Of a stretch of DNA of 37,715 bases, positions 16,235-23,892 are shown in pieces. The notes beneath the pieces were generated by a model. The model was not told the DNA's origin. It did not search any database and saw only the letters and a program-made list of their open reading frames with translations. Position 1 is the stretch's first letter. Every line of letters starts with the position of its first letter. The stretch is from Brucella daejeonensis (lineage in GTDB: Bacteria > Pseudomonadota > Alphaproteobacteria > Rhizobiales > Rhizobiaceae): NCBI RefSeq assembly GCF_014199265.1, contig NZ_JACIJG010000029.1:1-37715 (forward strand), in the 5' to 3' direction. The translations under genes and the position numbers were made by a program.

Positions 16235-17317
16235 TCACACGGGTTCGGCCGTGATCGCGTATCCGGTGACTACCCGCTCCTTGAGCGTGGGAAGATCGAG
16301 CGGGCCGAGATCTGGAAGCAGGTCGTTTTCTTCGGAGAAATCGCGTCCGTAGCATGCGCTCAAGATCCGGACGCCGCTTTCATGCAAGGGCGCAGACACG
16401 CCGGCTGCTTTTGCCAGATGCAGGGTTGGGATCAGACCGAAGGGAACGTCCTCGAGCACGTAGCGAGTATCAACGCTCTTCGGGCCTGCCGGGTCGCTTC
16501 CGCGCCCGACCAGGATCGACGATATTTCCGAGACGGACCCACCGGATATGTCGAACGACAATCGGAAGTGATCGAAGGTCGACCGGACCGTCTTGCCGAA
16601 GGCGGACGCGATTGCCAGCCTCTCCAGATCTAGCGCCTCAAGGAAGCGGCCGACGGCAGGCGTGACGTTGGTGTTCTGACCCCATTCCTCGGCCCGCTCG
16701 ATACGCGACAGATTGCATAGCGCGATACCCATATGGTCCTGGGGATTGAGATTGCTCAACGCGATCGTGAGGATATCGTCCTTCACGTCGAAGCGATCAC
16801 CGAACAGAGCGACACAGGTTTCGTGCGCCCGTCCCGCGAAACGTGCAGGCACCGTCGCCATATCGACCTTTGCCCGAATAGTCCCGATGTTGAACGTGTC
16901 TGCCGCCCGCGGCTTGCAGGTCAGCACAGTTGTGCTCCATGCCGTGACCGGGATCTCGATCCCGCGCTCGGCCAGCCCCTTCGCGAGGTAAAGCGCCGCA
17001 AAGGACAAATGAGCACTGATGATCACCGAGTGACGTGCGCTGAGGTGCGGCACAAGAGCGTCGAGGACAAAGCGGTGCCCATAGGCAGGCAGTGCCAGCA
17101 CGATCACATCTGCGTCAGTCAGTTCCTCGGCGTTCGTGCAGATATGCGGGTGGAACTCCGTGCTAATCGCACCGGTGATCTTCACCGGCGCACCGGCAGA
17201 GAAAGCAGCGGTTCGTTCCCGTGACCGCGACCATATCAATGGCTTATGGCCATTCTGTAAGAGGAACGCCGCATATCCAATGGCGATCGATCCGGCTCCA
17301 ACTATTCCAACCTTCAT
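16235..17317 (-). CDS. Octopine/nopaline dehydrogenase family protein
   Basis: 360 aa from ATG 17317 (MKVGIVGAGSIAIGYAAFLLQNGH). An N-terminal NAD(P)-binding Rossmann domain with GxGxxxxG is followed by a C-terminal helical domain (NLNPQDHMGIALCNLSRIERAEEWGQN ... RYVLEDVPFGLIPTLHLAKAAGVSAPLHES) characteristic of octopine_DH enzymes, including the His-Glu-Asp-like VLEDVPFGL motif. The family reversibly couples an amino acid and a 2-oxo acid with NAD(P)H. Sitting between arginase and ocd in a degradative operon, it could split a further opine or act on an intermediate. The substrate is not decided by the sequence. Confidence 0.85.
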   Translation of the reverse strand: MKVGIVGAGSIAIGYAAFLLQNGHKPLIWSRSRERTAAFSAGAPVKITGAISTEFHPHICTNAEELTDADVIVLALPAYGHRFVLDALVPHLSARHSVIISAHLSFAALYLAKGLAERGIEIPVTAWSTTVLTCKPRAADTFNIGTIRAKVDMATVPARFAGRAHETCVALFGDRFDVKDDILTIALSNLNPQDHMGIALCNLSRIERAEEWGQNTNVTPAVGRFLEALDLERLAIASAFGKTVRSTFDHFRLSFDISGGSVSEISSILVGRGSDPAGPKSVDTRYVLEDVPFGLIPTLHLAKAAGVSAPLHESGVRILSACYGRDFSEENDLLPDLGPLDLPTLKERVVTGYAITAEPV

Positions 17318-17392
17318 ATTCGTCCTCGTGGTTTCGAAGGGCTGTCTCGATGCGAGAGGCAAACCTTGATCGCACCGGGCGACACCCGATGG

Positions 17393-18316
17393 TCAAAATG
17401 CTGTTGTCACCCGGTCGAACACGCGCCGGCCGAACAGGCTCGCGGCTAGATCCGTCATGAGGCGGGCAGTGCGCCCCCTCTCGTCCAGGAACGGGTTGAG
17501 CTCCGCCAGGTCGAGTGACGTAACAAGACTGCTGTCATGCAGCATCTCCATGATGAGATGCGCTTCCCGGAAGGTCGCCCCGCCCGGGACGGTCGTGCCA
17601 ACGGCTGGCGCGATCCCGGGATCGAGGAAGTCCACATCGAGGCTGACGTGCAATCGACCATTGGCCTTGCTGATGCGGTCAAGAAATGCTTCCAGCGGGC
17701 GTACGACCCCTTGCTCATCCAGAACCCGCATGTCTGCGACTTCGATGCCGATCTCGGCCACCCGGCGTCTTTCCTCCGGATCGACCGAGCGAATCCCCAT
17801 CATGAATACGTTGCGGGGATTCACAGGCGCTACCAGCGGCGGCAGCCCTTCGAAGCCAGGCTGGCCCGTATAGTAGGCGACGGGAGTGCCGTGGAGATTG
17901 CCGCTTGCGGTCGTGTGGAGGGTATGCAGGTCCGTATGCGCGTCCAGCCAGAGGACGAATTGCTCCTTGCCGAGCTCGGCTGTACATTGGGCCACACCTG
18001 AGACGGTGCCAGCAGACATCGAGTGATCGCTGCCGAGAAAGACCGGAAGATCGCAGCCACGCGCCATCTCCAGAGCTTTCCGGGACAGGCCGCGCGTCCA
18101 TCCTGCCAGGGCATCGAGGTTCTTCACCGCGGAATTGGGGTGGCTGAGGTCGGGTTCGCCCGTCGGCGTCGCATCTCCAAGATCGGTGACAGCCCAGCCC
18201 AGTTCCGTCAGAACTTGCGTCAAGCCGGCAGTCCGAAACGCATCAGGTCCCATCAGGCATCCGGGTTGGGATGCGCCACTTTGAACGGGAGCTCCCAGGA
18301 TTTGGCACGTCTGCAA
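17393..18316 (-). CDS. rocF: Arginase
   Basis: 307 aa from a TTG start at 18316, which follows AAGGAG by a few bases and gives the standard arginase N-terminus (QTCQILGAPVQSGASQPGCLMGPDAFRTAGL); a longer frame from 18418 has no family match. Arginase hydrolyses L-arginine to L-ornithine and urea with two Mn ions. The metal-binding motifs are visible: LGSDHSMS (usually GGDHS, here Ser replaces the second Gly), WLDAHTDLHT, and SLDVDFLDPG. It takes arginine from nopaline cleavage and supplies ornithine for ocd. The gap to noxA upstream is 98 bp. Confidence 0.94.
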   Translation of the reverse strand: MQTCQILGAPVQSGASQPGCLMGPDAFRTAGLTQVLTELGWAVTDLGDATPTGEPDLSHPNSAVKNLDALAGWTRGLSRKALEMARGCDLPVFLGSDHSMSAGTVSGVAQCTAELGKEQFVLWLDAHTDLHTLHTTASGNLHGTPVAYYTGQPGFEGLPPLVAPVNPRNVFMMGIRSVDPEERRRVAEIGIEVADMRVLDEQGVVRPLEAFLDRISKANGRLHVSLDVDFLDPGIAPAVGTTVPGGATFREAHLIMEMLHDSSLVTSLDLAELNPFLDERGRTARLMTDLAASLFGRRVFDRVTTAF

Positions 18317-18414
18317 CTCTATCTCCTTGCGGTGCCGCGAAGCGTTGATTGCGCCAGCACCGATCATTTCTTGACTGCAACTTTGGCCACCGCACCGTGG
18401 CGACGGCCGAACGA

Positions 18415-19833
18415 TCACTCATGGGTCGACGCTGAAACGACTTCCTCGGCCTCCTGCGCTGCCAGCATCGACACTGTTAAGGGAACGAAGGGAGGCCGCG
18501 GATTAAACAGGCCGACTTCGCCGGCGGTGATCCCCGCGACGGACTTCACCAGTTCGTGTACCGGGTAGCCGCACTGCCTTCCCTGACAGGGACCCATGCC
18601 CGCGCGTGTAAAACTCTTCAGCTGGTTGGGGCCTCGGCAAGCGCCACGGACAGCAGCTTCCCTCAACATGCCCGCGCTCAACTCTTCGCAGCGGCAGACG
18701 ATCGTAGCGTCGTCCGGCTGGGTCCGCGCAATATTCGGCGGGTAGGCCCCATCCAGAAATCGCCGGAATGATCTTTGCCGAGCATGATGTGCTCTGAGCG
18801 GTTTTGTCTCGGCATCCGCCTGAGCGGATGTCAGCGCGCCGTCACGAAGAAGAATGCCGATCGCGGCGATCTCTCCTTCTATCTCGGCATTGACGGCACC
18901 GCCGATCCGCGCACCGTCCCCGGCTATGGAAAGACCATCCGGACCGGCGTTCATCCACTCGTCGCGCTCAAGCCGGAATGCCGACTGTCCGACATCCCAC
19001 ATCAATTGCGCGCCGGCCGACACCGCCAGCTGATGGCTCGGCACCAGCCCTTCGTGGACAAGGAGCGTTTTGACCTCCAATCGGTCGGGCCTGCCGTTTG
19101 AGGTTTCAAACCTTACGGTTTCCAACCGTCCCGTCCCTTCGGCGCTGATCTTGATCACGTTTCGAACGTGGCGGACGCCGCTGAATTGCGGCAGCCAGGC
19201 AATCCCTTTCAGGATCTGATAGGGCTCCTGGAGCGCCCCGCAAATGCCGCGCAGCGAACGGCTGATCAGACCCCGAGGGGTCGTGTCGAGATACGCAACC
19301 GGCTTTGCCCTCGCGAGCCGCATCTGCTGCATGTAGAGTAGCGGGAGAGGTCCGCTTCCGACGATCGCAACGGGGCCTTGCGGCAGCTGACCGGCCGTCT
19401 TCAACAGGATCTGCGCGGCGCCGACCGTCATGACGCCGGGCAGTGTCCAGCCGGTGAACGGAACCGGGCGTTCCTGCGCACCCGTGGCGAGCAAGAGATA
19501 CCGTCCCCTGACGGAGCGGATTTCTTCGCCCCTGACGTATTCCACCGTCCAACCCTGGCTGAGCCTGCTCACCTGAGCGTCCGGGATGTAGTTGGCGCCA
19601 CAGGCCATGAATGCTTCGACTTGCGTGATGCCGCGTCGATATTCCGCTCCGAGAACGTCTACGACCGGGCTCGTCGCGTTGCGCCCGGCATTACGCCAGA
19701 TCTGACCTCCCGGCTGCGATTGCGAATCCAGCACGACGACGGACAGGCCGCCGCGCACGGCTCGCCGCGCTGCGGCCATGCCGGCGGGACCGGCTCCGAC
19801 GATCAACAGGTCGGTGCTGGCATGATGGTTCAT
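18415..19833 (-). CDS. noxA: Opine oxidase subunit A (NoxA/OoxA-like)
   Basis: 472 aa. With the B subunit it oxidatively cleaves an opine to the amino acid and a 2-oxo acid, at the membrane. A FAD-binding motif (LLIVGAGPAGMAAARRAVRGG, residues about 9-29), a disulfide-reductase-like middle (LLATGAQERPVPFTGWTLPGVMTVGAAQ; second nucleotide motif AIVGSGPLPLLYMQQ), and a C-terminal BFD-like [2Fe-2S] region with Cys in VCRCEE and GPCQGRQCG are visible. Hydrogen-cyanide synthase HcnB is the nearest alternative family, but the arginase, ocd and noc neighbours favour nopaline oxidase. Its ATG overlaps the stop of the small 2Fe-2S gene (ATGA). Confidence 0.85.
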   Translation of the reverse strand: MNHHASTDLLIVGAGPAGMAAARRAVRGGLSVVVLDSQSQPGGQIWRNAGRNATSPVVDVLGAEYRRGITQVEAFMACGANYIPDAQVSRLSQGWTVEYVRGEEIRSVRGRYLLLATGAQERPVPFTGWTLPGVMTVGAAQILLKTAGQLPQGPVAIVGSGPLPLLYMQQMRLARAKPVAYLDTTPRGLISRSLRGICGALQEPYQILKGIAWLPQFSGVRHVRNVIKISAEGTGRLETVRFETSNGRPDRLEVKTLLVHEGLVPSHQLAVSAGAQLMWDVGQSAFRLERDEWMNAGPDGLSIAGDGARIGGAVNAEIEGEIAAIGILLRDGALTSAQADAETKPLRAHHARQRSFRRFLDGAYPPNIARTQPDDATIVCRCEELSAGMLREAAVRGACRGPNQLKSFTRAGMGPCQGRQCGYPVHELVKSVAGITAGEVGLFNPRPPFVPLTVSMLAAQEAEEVVSASTHE

Positions 19834-20123
19834 TTCAGCCTCTTCGGATGGTCATGGCGCTCGACCCTCATGCCGGCATGAACCGTTTGCTGACAGCTAC
19901 GGATCGTGCCGATGTCTTCGACGTGCACGACACATTCGAAACAGACGCCCATCATGCAGTAGGGCGCCCTGGGCTGGGCGGAAGGAAAGGAGGTGCGGGT
20001 ATGGATATCGCCCAAACGCAGGAAAACGGCGGCCAGTGGCTCTCCGTCACGAGCGATCACCGTTTGACCGTCGACTGTAATTTCCACTGCAGGTCCGGAG
20101 GGAAAGAGAACGTTATGCGTCAC
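19830..20123 (-). CDS. Small (2Fe-2S) ferredoxin-like subunit of opine oxidase
   Basis: 97 aa from a GTG start that overlaps the upstream stop as GTGA. It carries a ferredoxin-type iron-sulfur domain: VEITVDGQTVIARDGEPLAAVFLRLG, then four Cys in PYCMMGVCFECVV and RSCQQTV. Proteins of this kind (OoxC/HcnA-like) form the electron-transfer subunit of amine and opine oxidases and sit between the two flavin subunits. It is too short to be a stand-alone redox enzyme. The overlaps on both sides show it belongs to one translation unit with noxB and noxA. Confidence 0.85.
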   Translation of the reverse strand: MTHNVLFPSGPAVEITVDGQTVIARDGEPLAAVFLRLGDIHTRTSFPSAQPRAPYCMMGVCFECVVHVEDIGTIRSCQQTVHAGMRVERHDHPKRLK

Positions 20124-21238
20124 GCCGCGATCCCCATCTTGAATCGGCTGCCGCGGAAAGCGTCGTAGGACGGCTCCCGTCCACCGGCCGCCAACCATTC
20201 GGCGAAAGGACCTGCATGGAGGGCAGCAAGGGTGACGCCTGAATGGCATGCGACGACATGGATGCCGGGGTATCGACGCGACCGATCGTAGACCGGCACC
20301 CCGTCCGGGGTCAGCACGCGTAGTCCCGCCCATTGCCGTATGACACGAAGCGCGCCGACGTCAGGCATGACATTGATCGCGCGATTGGCGATATGGCGCG
20401 CGCCGCCGGCTGTCACATCGGTGGACCGGCCGACACGTTCATTCGTGACGCCGAGCTGAAACGTGCCCGTCACGGTCTGACGGATACCGCTGGCAGCGTA
20501 GGGGAAGATCGGGGCGACCCGTTCTGTGATGAGGAGCTGCCCCTTTTCCGGGACAAGCTGAAGCGGAAGGTCGAGGCTCCTGGCAAACGCCATGGAGTCA
20601 TTTCCCGCGGCGATAATCACTCGCTCCGCGTCTATCGTGAGCGCATCTGTCGCCAGCCGAAATCCGCCAAGGGTCGGGGTGATGCTGTCGACGTGCTCCC
20701 CGGTTACCAACGTTCCGCCCAGACGCACAAATCCGTCGAGCAACGCGCGAAGCACAAAGAGCGGATTAACGTCGCCGTCCATATGACTGAACGACGCCGA
20801 ACAGACCTTCGGTCCAAGCCGGATGTCGGGGAGCATGCGCTCGAGGCGCGAGCGCTCCAGCATCTCGAAACGATAGTCAGGGTGAATGGCAGCCATCTTC
20901 TCGCCGATGGCTTTTTCTTCTTCCGCCTGAGCTTCCGACACACAGAAGAGCAAACCGCCGTTGCGACGGTATTCCACATCGACACCGGTCAGCTCTTTCA
21001 GCTCGGATGCAAAGCCTGGCCACAGCTCGGCGCTTTGCCGCGTGATGCGATGATATTCAGGATACTCGTCGCCCTTGCCCTGTACCCAGATCAGGCCAAA
21101 ATTCGTCCGGGATGCGCGCAGCGCATCGTCCGCGCCGTCGATGATGATCACCCGGCGTCCCAGCTTGGCCAGGCCGTATCCAATTGCGGCACCCACTACG
21201 CCGCCGCCAACGATGGCTGTCTCGAACTCGCGATCCAT
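20120..21238 (-). CDS. noxB: Opine oxidase subunit B (NoxB/OoxB-like), FAD oxidoreductase
   Basis: 372 aa. A DAO-type flavoprotein: FAD motif AIVGGGVVGAAIGYGLAKLG at residues about 8-27, the substrate-domain text RRNGGLLFCVSE and SFSHMDGDVNPLFVLRALL, and the C-terminal flavin-binding WAGLRVLTPDGVPVYDRS and VACHSGVTLAALHAGPFAEWL. As the catalytic partner of NoxA it would oxidise the secondary amine of nopaline, giving arginine and 2-oxoglutarate. GGGAAGG precedes the ATG. It is the first gene of the minus-strand catabolic operon, facing the shared operator at 21512-21571. The substrate is inferred from neighbours. Confidence 0.85.
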   Translation of the reverse strand: MDREFETAIVGGGVVGAAIGYGLAKLGRRVIIIDGADDALRASRTNFGLIWVQGKGDEYPEYHRITRQSAELWPGFASELKELTGVDVEYRRNGGLLFCVSEAQAEEEKAIGEKMAAIHPDYRFEMLERSRLERMLPDIRLGPKVCSASFSHMDGDVNPLFVLRALLDGFVRLGGTLVTGEHVDSITPTLGGFRLATDALTIDAERVIIAAGNDSMAFARSLDLPLQLVPEKGQLLITERVAPIFPYAASGIRQTVTGTFQLGVTNERVGRSTDVTAGGARHIANRAINVMPDVGALRVIRQWAGLRVLTPDGVPVYDRSRRYPGIHVVACHSGVTLAALHAGPFAEWLAAGGREPSYDAFRGSRFKMGIAA

Positions 21239-21511
21239 TTAACCTTCCCACAATACGAAGGCGTCCGCGCCCGGTGCGAAACGTTCGATCCGCGGCCATT
21301 AGCCTCCAGTGAGCCAGACTGATCCCTCAATCCTCGTGCGGTCGGCTGCGCAGTATGTCCTGCTGTCGCCTTTTGACGGCCAAGTTTTGAAGACCTTCTT
21401 TGCTTCGGCTTCATCAGTCTTGAACAGATGATCACCATGTGAAGCGGGTCGATTTCACGTCTGGCTATCTTGGAATTCTTCCCTTCCCGTTTAGGGATAA
21501 GGCGTTGTCGT

Positions 21512-21571
21512 CCATGCTACAAGGGCAGTAATAGGCATGCGGCGATGTTCAAATGTTATGAAGGAAGCATG
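21512..21571 (+). promoter_or_regulatory. Operator copy A, matches the region upstream of nocR
   Basis: Matches 30401-30461 at about 50 of 61 aligned positions by eye, with a 22-bp identical core at 21520-21541 (contains AAGGGCAGTAATAGGCATGC). In both places it lies in the gap between divergent transcription units of the opine region. A LysR-type regulator, most likely NocR, is the simplest candidate to bind it. The match includes the base pairs up to an ATG, as if the nocR leader had been copied. Confidence 0.75.
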
Positions 21572-21786
21572 GTTCTGGTGGACGCCGAGAGCCACAGGAT
21601 GCGGCCGTTTAATCTCAGTCACCTTCGGTCGCCCTCAGTTTCGATAAGCAGGCGAGAGTCGTCCTCCTTCCAGATTGATTGCCGTTACCAATCAATCGGT
21701 GGGATATGCAAATTCTCCAAATGGAGTGAGCAGCGTATTCATCTCTGAAATATCGCGATGATTATTCCAGGAAGGAGATAAGTTTC

Positions 21787-21846
21787 ATGCGGATCAGAAC
21801 AGATCGAAATGCCCCGCAGGCCGACCAGTTAGAGAAGCGAGGGTAA
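21787..21846 (+). CDS. Candidate 19-aa leader ORF upstream of hyuA
   Basis: ATG at 21787 follows GAAGGAGAT (21771-21779) by seven bases, the best ribosome binding site in this gap. It encodes MRIRTDRNAPQADQLEKRG and stops at 21844-21846, six bases before and in frame with hyuA. It could be a leader peptide that couples ribosomes to hyuA, or the true 5' part of hyuA broken by a stop. No family match. Confidence 0.4.
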   Translation: MRIRTDRNAPQADQLEKRG

Positions 21847-21852
21847 CGGCAG

Positions 21853-23889
21853 ATGCTTAGGATCGGCGTTGATATCGGCGGGACATTTACCGATTTTTGC
21901 GGATGGCGCGAAGGCGAGGATAGGATTGTTACCCTGAAAGTGCCCTCCACCCCTCCTGCTTTCGAAAATGGGTTTCGCAACGGTTTTGAAACGTTGCTGG
22001 AACGGCTCGCGCCCGAGCCGGGCGAGGCAGCCTTTGTGATGCACGGCACCACGGTCAGTACGAATGCCGTGATCGAGCGAAAAGGGCCGAAGATCGCGTT
22101 CTTCGTGACCAAGGGGTACAGGGATCTGCTCGAGCTGCAGCGGATCGGCGTCCGCAATCCTCTCAACATGTTCGAGACACGAACGAGGCCGCTGATCGAT
22201 CGCGAGATGGTTTTCGAGGTCGAGGAACGATTGCTGCGCGGTGGCTCGGTCCGAACCGCCATCGATGACTCTGCGGTCGAAGTGCTTGCCCGACGGGCAG
22301 CCGACGCAGGCGCTGCCGGCTATGCCGTTGCACTGCTTCACAGCTATGCCAACCCGCAGCACGAGCAGGCGGTCGCCAGGGCGATCCGCAAGGCTGTCGG
22401 CGAGGATGCCGAAGTCAGCCTGTCGAGCGAGATCTGGCCGCGGATCGGGGAATATGAGAGAGCGATCGTCAGCGTCCTCAACGCTTTCGTGAAGCGCCGG
22501 ATGAACGAGTATATCGGTGCGGTCGAAGCCTATGTAGCTGAACGGTTGCCAGGGTCGCAGCTGTTCGTCACGCGCTCAAACGGGGGCGCTATGGCTGCCA
22601 GTGAGGCGCGCAGCTTCCCTGTGCATACGCTTCTGTCGGGTCCGGCTTCCGGTGTGACGGCCGTGCAGTATCTCGGCCGGGCGCTGGGAGAACACAATAT
22701 TCTCACCATGGACATGGGCGGGACCAGCACCGACATCTCGCTCGTGCGCGATGGCGAAGCGCTGACCTCGACTGCCGCCGAGGTGGGGGAGTTTCCCGTT
22801 GTCATGCCGGTGACCAGCATCGAAGCGATCGGCGCTGGCGGTGGTTCGATCGTCACGATCGATGGCGGGGTGTTGCGTATCGGCCCGCGCAGTGCCGGGT
22901 CCTATCCTGGTCCTGCCTGCTTCAGCCGAGGCGGCACGGAACCGACGCTGACCGACGCATTCTTGCTTGCAGGCTATCTGCCTGAAGCTCTTCTCGGTGG
23001 CGACATGCAGCTCGATCGCACCGCAGCCGAACGGGCGATGGCGCCGATCGCCGAAACCTTGAAGACGGACGTACTCGGCGCCGCGGAAATGTGCGTGACC
23101 GTGGCAAGCTCGAATATGGTGGCCGGGGTCTTGCCCTATCTGGCACGCCAGGGCGTCGATCCCGAAGATCTGACCGTACTCGTTTATGGCGGAGCCGGCG
23201 CGATCCAGGGTCCACTCCTTGCGGCCGAGATCGGCGTGAACCGCGTTCTCGTGCCGGCGACGCCTTCCGTGTTCTGTGCCCTCGGAGGGCTCGTCTCCGA
23301 TTTGAGCAACGACGCGCTCGAAACCGTCCACGGCCTTGATGTCGATGGCCCCCTCATCGCGAAGAAGTTTCAGGTCCTTCGTGATCAGGGGGCCGAATGG
23401 CTTTCGCGGCAGGCACCGCCGGAGCGGCTCGTATCGAAAACGTTCGAGTGCTGGGCCGAGATGCGCTACGTCGGGCAGTCCTTCCAGGTCGACGTGCGGC
23501 TGCCGGATACGGCGATCGAAGCGCACGACATTGCCGCAATGCATGCGGCCTTCCATGAAGAGCACGAACGCATTTACAGCCACGCCGACAAAGCGGCGCC
23601 CGTCGAATTCGTCGACCTGCGCATGCGCGTGCGTGGATCGATGTCCATACCCCGGCCCACCACACCGGAAACGTCCGGGGTTGGCGATGCGCTCAAAGCG
23701 GTTCGTTCGATGCGCTTCCACAACAAACTCATTCCCGAGGTGCGCGTCTTCGACCGCGGATCTCTCACCCCCAACGATGCGATCCAGGGGCCGGCCGTCA
23801 TCGAGCAGCGTGATGCGACGATCGTCGTTCCGCCGGAGTTCGTTGCGCGCGTCGGAGCCTATGGCGCAATCCTCATGACCCGGAGCTGA
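21853..23889 (+). CDS. hyuA: HyuA, hydantoinase/oxoprolinase family subunit A
   Basis: 678 aa, usual length. HyuA binds and hydrolyses ATP and, with HyuB, opens a cyclic amide such as a hydantoin or 5-oxoproline. The actin-like ATPase signatures are clear: GVDIGGTFTDF (residues 5-15), MHGTTVSTNAVIERKG, and MDMGGTSTDISLVRDG, with the C-terminal AEMRYVGQSFQVDVRLP. It is the first of two plus-strand genes read away from the nox operon. In this setting a lactam opine such as pyronopaline, which has a pyroglutamate ring, is a plausible substrate; this is inference. Confidence 0.92.
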   Translation: MLRIGVDIGGTFTDFCGWREGEDRIVTLKVPSTPPAFENGFRNGFETLLERLAPEPGEAAFVMHGTTVSTNAVIERKGPKIAFFVTKGYRDLLELQRIGVRNPLNMFETRTRPLIDREMVFEVEERLLRGGSVRTAIDDSAVEVLARRAADAGAAGYAVALLHSYANPQHEQAVARAIRKAVGEDAEVSLSSEIWPRIGEYERAIVSVLNAFVKRRMNEYIGAVEAYVAERLPGSQLFVTRSNGGAMAASEARSFPVHTLLSGPASGVTAVQYLGRALGEHNILTMDMGGTSTDISLVRDGEALTSTAAEVGEFPVVMPVTSIEAIGAGGGSIVTIDGGVLRIGPRSAGSYPGPACFSRGGTEPTLTDAFLLAGYLPEALLGGDMQLDRTAAERAMAPIAETLKTDVLGAAEMCVTVASSNMVAGVLPYLARQGVDPEDLTVLVYGGAGAIQGPLLAAEIGVNRVLVPATPSVFCALGGLVSDLSNDALETVHGLDVDGPLIAKKFQVLRDQGAEWLSRQAPPERLVSKTFECWAEMRYVGQSFQVDVRLPDTAIEAHDIAAMHAAFHEEHERIYSHADKAAPVEFVDLRMRVRGSMSIPRPTTPETSGVGDALKAVRSMRFHNKLIPEVRVFDRGSLTPNDAIQGPAVIEQRDATIVVPPEFVARVGAYGAILMTRS

Positions 23890-23892
23890 TCA

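Larger units (their letters stand above)
21239..21852. other. Divergent control region between noxB and hyuA
   Basis: About 610 bases with no conserved gene. It holds the operator copy at 21512-21571, an ATG with a weak RBS at 21569 that opens a 59-codon frame without any family match, and a short well-initiated frame at 21787-21846. It must contain the promoters for the nox operon (minus) and for hyuAB (plus). I did not find unambiguous -35/-10 pairs. Confidence 0.7.

Noticed and set aside
18317..18418. 34-codon upstream extension of arginase
   Set aside because: The TTG at 18316 has an AAGGAG at the right distance and gives the standard arginase N-terminus; the extension is not conserved-looking.
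18415..21238. Hydrogen cyanide synthase (hcnABC) instead of opine oxidase
   Set aside because: The three subunits are homologous to HcnABC, but co-location with arginase, ocd, nocPTQM and nocR points to an opine oxidase. A glycine substrate would not fit the operon.
20333..21322. 329-codon open frame on plus, opposite noxB
   Set aside because: Shadow of the NoxB flavoprotein gene.
21569..21748. 59-codon frame after operator copy A, at the position where nocR would start
   Set aside because: The leader matches that of nocR, but the encoded peptide has no LysR helix-turn-helix or other family resemblance, so it is not called as a gene or as a LysR remnant.
22576..23721. 381-codon open frame on minus, opposite hyuA
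   Set aside because: Antisense to a clear HyuA; no recognisable motif or RBS.
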